From NCBI RefSeq assembly GCF_000482785.1, contig NZ_AXWS01000007.1, positions 310,001 through 374,000 on the forward strand: a stretch of 64,000 bases of DNA. The letters run 5' to 3'. The position numbers and the translations under genes are program-made. This stretch comes from Derxia gummosa DSM 723. Lineage in GTDB: Bacteria > Pseudomonadota > Gammaproteobacteria > Burkholderiales > Burkholderiaceae_E. Shown in pieces: positions 63,711-64,000 of this stretch (position 1 is its first letter; each line of letters opens with the position of its first letter). The notes below the pieces were generated by a model. That model did not search any database. It was given only the letters and a program-made list of their open reading frames with translations, and was not told where the DNA came from.

Positions 63711-64000
63711 ATGAATCCCAAACCGGTTCACCCGAGTGCCCTTGTCATCACCGAACCGCTGTCGCATCAGCTCGCGCTGATGCGGGCGCTGGCCGCGATG
63801 GTGGTCGTCGTCCATCACGCAGGGCTGATGCTGTTCGGCCCGCTCGATCTCGCGTCGATGTCGGGGCTGAACGCCTGGTACGAGAAGCTGCTGTGGCTTA
63901 CCGCGATCGCCGGCCAGGGCGGCGTGATGCTGTTCTTCGTGCTGAGCGGCTACCTGGTCGGCGGGCCGACGGCGGTGTTCATCGCGCGCGGCCAATTCCG
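63711..64000 (+). CDS. Acyltransferase 3 family membrane protein (cut by window end)
   Basis: The first 96 residues are visible. They include a helix with RALAAMVVVVHHAG and the family signature GGVMLFFVLSGYLVG, both typical of OafA/YrhL-type membrane acyltransferases that modify surface polysaccharides. The start at 63711 is supported by GGAGGTG a few bases upstream. It lies 163 bp after dut and probably has its own promoter. Confidence 0.85.
   Translation, partial: MNPKPVHPSALVITEPLSHQLALMRALAAMVVVVHHAGLMLFGPLDLASMSGLNAWYEKLLWLTAIAGQGGVMLFFVLSGYLVGGPTAVFIARGQF

Overview
The window is chromosomal DNA of a high-GC betaproteobacterium, most likely in the order Burkholderiales. The pointers are the fur / bamE-dapB-exbBD block, a small Trp-rich protein of a betaproteobacterial family (TIGR04438), the recA-recX, ribBA-ribH-nusB-thiL-pgpA-pncC and ribF-ileS-lspA / coaBC-dut gene orders, C-ending codon use, and tRNAs with C34 anticodons (Ala-CGC, Thr-CGT). 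No rRNA or CRISPR array was seen. I cannot name the genus from the sequence alone.

Layout. 1-10.7 kb is housekeeping on the minus strand: a cut-off TerC protein, sucCD, recA-recX behind a near-consensus LexA box, then pncC, pgpA, thiL, nusB, ribH, ribBA, a YihY membrane protein and a flavin-binding stress-type protein. 10.9-14.6 kb is the most unusual chromosomal block: five minus-strand genes encoding two roadblock/LC7-type proteins, a fusion of an ABC ATPase to a dual-specificity phosphatase, a small CvnD/MglA-like GTPase and a winged-helix protein. It resembles a Streptomyces conservon (cvnB-cvnC-cvnD) without its sensor kinase.

15.23-21.39 kb is a 6.2-kb integrative element inserted in the 3' end of a tRNA-Ala(CGC) gene. 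A 24-bp direct repeat bounds it. It carries a tyrosine integrase next to the intact tRNA, a small serine recombinase beside res-like repeats, a KilA-N protein, three small proteins of unknown function and a 1.1-kb GC-rich repetitive stretch with no credible gene. The insertion separated the tRNA from its native terminator and supplies a substitute hairpin.

21.5-28.5 kb holds exbD-exbB, dapB, bamE, fur, lgt, the Trp-rich protein, an EAL-like/HDOD protein and a D-amino-acid dehydrogenase. 28.8-32.6 kb is a livHMGF amino-acid ABC transporter without an adjacent binding protein. 32.7-36.6 kb holds a ferredoxin-type reductase, a divergent epimerase, a beta-propeller lipoprotein and a small monooxygenase. 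36.8-42.2 kb is an AraC regulator followed by an aromatic-amine-dehydrogenase (aau/mau) operon: large subunit, MauE, MauD, the TTQ-bearing small subunit with one disulfide pair missing, and two monohaem cytochromes c.

42.4-50.7 kb holds tRNA-Thr, ispH, fkpB, radC, rpmB-rpmG, an acyl-CoA desaturase, an MscS channel, an rRNA methyltransferase and purN. 50.8-64 kb holds ribF-ileS-lspA, a three-gene RND efflux system lying between lspA and coaBC-dut, and the start of an acyltransferase cut by the window edge.
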